64,000 nt of DNA from Variovorax fucosicus (lineage in GTDB: Bacteria; Pseudomonadota; Gammaproteobacteria; Burkholderiales; Burkholderiaceae_C): positions 2,418,001 to 2,482,000 of the forward strand of contig NZ_JASZYU010000001.1 in the NCBI RefSeq assembly GCF_030316825.1, in the 5' to 3' direction. The translations under genes were made by a program, and so were the position numbers. Position 1 is the first letter of the stretch. Each line of letters begins with the position of its first letter. Below are positions 63,421-64,000 of the stretch, one piece after another. The notes under the pieces are model-generated. The model did not search any database and was not told the origin of the DNA. It saw nothing but the letters and a program-made list of their open reading frames with translations.

Positions 63421-63514
63421 GTGCACAGGGCATCGGGTACTCCCCGCAGCGAAATAAAGGAGGAGCCGAAGGCGGGGGACATTCGCGGAGGGGAGTACCC
63501 GGTGCCCTGTGCAC
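63421..63514 (-). repeat. Palindromic repeat element, copy B (inverted)
   Basis: The arms GTGCACAGGGC... and ...GCCCTGTGCAC continue inward through CGGGTACTCCCC / GGGGAGTACCCG, giving about 25 paired bases with two mismatches. The core matches copy A in reverse complement, but the outer arm sequence is entirely different from that of copy A. Confidence 0.75.
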
Positions 63515-63590
63515 CCCCCCCGAAAGCCGACGCCCCCAAAACCCACGCCCCGCATCCAATGCAAGCCACGCGCAACACGGGGTTTGAGCC

Positions 63591-64000
63591 ATGCAGGAAA
63601 CCCTCTCCTCCGAACAAAGCGTCGAACTGGTGGGCCTCTGGCGCCGCCGGCAGACGCTCGCACCGGACGAGATGGGGCGCATGTACGGCATCGTCGGCAG
63701 TGCGCTCAAGGCCTGTAACCCGCCCGAACTCCAGGTGCTCGGCGAGGGGCGTCAGGAACTGGTGGCGCAGTTCATCTACGTCAAGGTCCTGCGGCTCGAC
63801 GCCGACCCCGATGAGGCCGACGATGCGCCGGACCGGGAGCGCAGCAACCACAGCGCACCGTCCAGCAGCTTTGCGCTCTGTGCGTACTTCCGGCGCTACC
63901 TGATCGACTGCACCCGCGCCAGCAGCTTCCGCCGCAAGCTCTCGATCGGCGACCAGATCACCGAGGCACAGCTCGAAGACCGGCTCGGTGCCGACGACGA
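63591..64000 (+). CDS. Hypothetical, possibly sigma-70-like protein, 3' truncated by window edge
   Basis: The frame is open from the ATG at 63591 to the window end (136 residues), without a stop. It reads MQETLSSEQSVELVGLWRRR ... ELVAQFIYVKVLRLD ... SSFALCAYFRRYLIDCTRAS. The pattern (helical, FIYVKVL then ALCAYFRRYLIDCTR) weakly resembles sigma-70 region 2 (FLRVL ... AYLRRxxRNLLIDxLR). No confident family name can be given. It follows MltA on the same strand in the T6SS region. Confidence 0.5.
   Translation, partial: MQETLSSEQSVELVGLWRRRQTLAPDEMGRMYGIVGSALKACNPPELQVLGEGRQELVAQFIYVKVLRLDADPDEADDAPDRERSNHSAPSSSFALCAYFRRYLIDCTRASSFRRKLSIGDQITEAQLEDRLGADD

Larger units (their letters stand above)
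63206..63590. other. 385-base gap holding two palindromic elements
   Basis: No gene is seen. The gap contains two related palindromic elements in opposite orientation (63281-63376 and 63421-63514), described separately, and a short unique stretch before the next ATG. Confidence 0.6.

Overview
The window is high-GC (about two thirds G+C in the core gene lines I sampled) and dense with long genes. It looks like a chromosomal segment of a Comamonadaceae betaproteobacterium, most likely Variovorax or a close relative. The basis is gene content (monomeric isocitrate dehydrogenase, a Bug/TctC binding protein, Ku/LigD, KatE, thiL, pgpA and a type VI secretion cluster) plus dispersed intergenic repeats of a kind I associate with that family. 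The genus is an inference, not a computed result.

Layout. Positions 1-13.2 kb hold ordinary metabolic and regulatory genes: a 5'-truncated GNAT enzyme, a PCMT-like methyltransferase, a VOC protein, icd, a GST, a TetR/glycosyltransferase divergent pair, and a Bug protein divergent from an IclR regulator next to an FMN-dependent 2-hydroxy-acid oxidase. Two near-identical palindromes link the IclR gene to both sides of that locus. From 13.2 to 15.9 kb lies a lower-GC islet of small orphan genes. One encodes a 78-residue type II (R67/DfrB) trimethoprim-insensitive dihydrofolate reductase whose flanks resemble worn integron cassette ends. From 15.9 to 25.5 kb are two minus-strand housekeeping operons (pgpA-pncC-NTF2-GNAT and apaG-antiporter-ybdK-thiL), separated by a LuxR-type response regulator and hybrid kinase pair, then rpe. 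From 25.6 to 35.1 kb are a deacylase, an HxlR/SDR/YCII locus, ku, ligD, a transglutaminase and katE.

The second half is mostly envelope, signalling and secretion. A three-gene operon (35.2-44.5 kb) encodes a secreted TPR-CHAT protease-like protein, a TpsB/FhaC transporter and a 1790-residue TpsA exoprotein ending in a cysteine loop. From 44.5 to 52.5 kb is a cluster of two hybrid histidine kinases, one periplasmic binding protein between them, a glycosyltransferase, and two tandem PhnD-like binding proteins, with no transporter permease or ATPase. From 52.6 kb to the end is part of a type VI secretion operon: tssK, tssL (with OmpA domain), tssM, tagF, a PpkA-like kinase, an MltA-type lytic transglycosylase and a truncated sigma-like gene.

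A 21-base box of two YTAGRCC heptamers precedes both the CHAT-TPS operon and the T6SS operon at almost the same distance from the start codon, which suggests shared control. Two families of dispersed palindromic or inverted repeats sit inside the T6SS cluster.
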